Source: Candidatus Ozemibacteraceae bacterium
Lineage (GTDB): Bacteria; Muiribacteriota; Ozemobacteria; Ozemobacterales; Ozemobacteraceae
Length of the DNA: 37,393 nucleotides
Assembly: GCA_937998695.1 (NCBI GenBank)
Contig: CALLCO010000204.1
Span: 1 to 37,393 of the forward strand
Direction of reading: 5' to 3'
A program made the translations under genes and the position numbers. The first letter of the stretch is position 1; every line of letters starts with the position of its first letter. Positions 36,957 to 37,393 of the stretch are shown in pieces. Under the pieces are notes generated by a model. It had not been told where the DNA came from and made no database searches. It saw nothing but the letters and a program-made list of their open reading frames with translations.

Positions 36957-37393
36957 TCCGTGGGCGCTTGGTTAATCCCTGCCGGTTTCTGTCGGTATCA
37001 GGCCATGGAAGCGGCTTCCGCCAGGATCCTATCTCGCCCGTCCCTTCCCGGAGGGGGGCGAGCATGAGAAAGCCCTCTCTGGCTGGGCCTCGTCCGGCCG
37101 GGACTGGTCCGGCCGGGACTCATCCGACCCTCCCCCGGGCGCAAACTCGGGATTTCTTCAGAAAGGGGCCAACCGGGATGCCCCCATTGTCTTCATTCTT
37201 CTGAAATCACCCAAAGCCGTGAAATCTGCGGACTCCTCCTTCGGCCCGCACTCCAGGGCAATCGCATTAAATATTTCGCGCTGGAAGCCCGTTTCCCAGT
37301 CTCCCTCTCTGTACGATTGAAAAATGGATGCGGGTTTCCAACGAGGGCGAGGTACGGCAGTGTGCGCGCGGTTTTTGAGCAGCCCCACTTCCA

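Noticed and set aside
37158-37388. 76-aa minus-strand ORF at right edge
   Set aside because: No SD or recognisable family; too close to the edge to judge.
1-37393. tRNA or rRNA genes
   Set aside because: No cloverleaf with conserved TTCRA/T-loop pattern and no rRNA signature sequence recognised by eye; a tRNAscan-SE/Infernal run would be needed to exclude them.

Overview
GC-rich bacterial window. The main coding content is: an amidohydrolase-like protein; two secreted lipoproteins; a cold-shock protein; a class-III aminotransferase; a TetR-adaptor-RND efflux operon; two full-length membrane-anchored SpoIIE-type PP2C phosphatases, plus a third related-looking sensor N-terminus running off the left edge (missed by the ORF track because it has no stop in the window); a HEAT-repeat/minor-pseudopilin operon joined by ATGA overlaps; a STAS protein; an ECF sigma/ZAS anti-sigma pair; an M20 peptidase; a rhomboid protease; and several gene remnants. 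The most interesting content is two apparently undescribed dispersed repeat families. Family 1 is a 60-bp palindrome-containing unit found in frame inside the extracytoplasmic regions of two SpoIIE-like sensor genes, in opposite orientations relative to the coding strand. Family 2 is a ~267-bp foldback element with TIR GTATGACTACCGTA and one complete copy (7939-8205), a diverged copy (~25.39-25.65 kb) and a solo terminus inside a pseudogene (~19.1 kb). All identifications come from reading the sequence; no database search was run.
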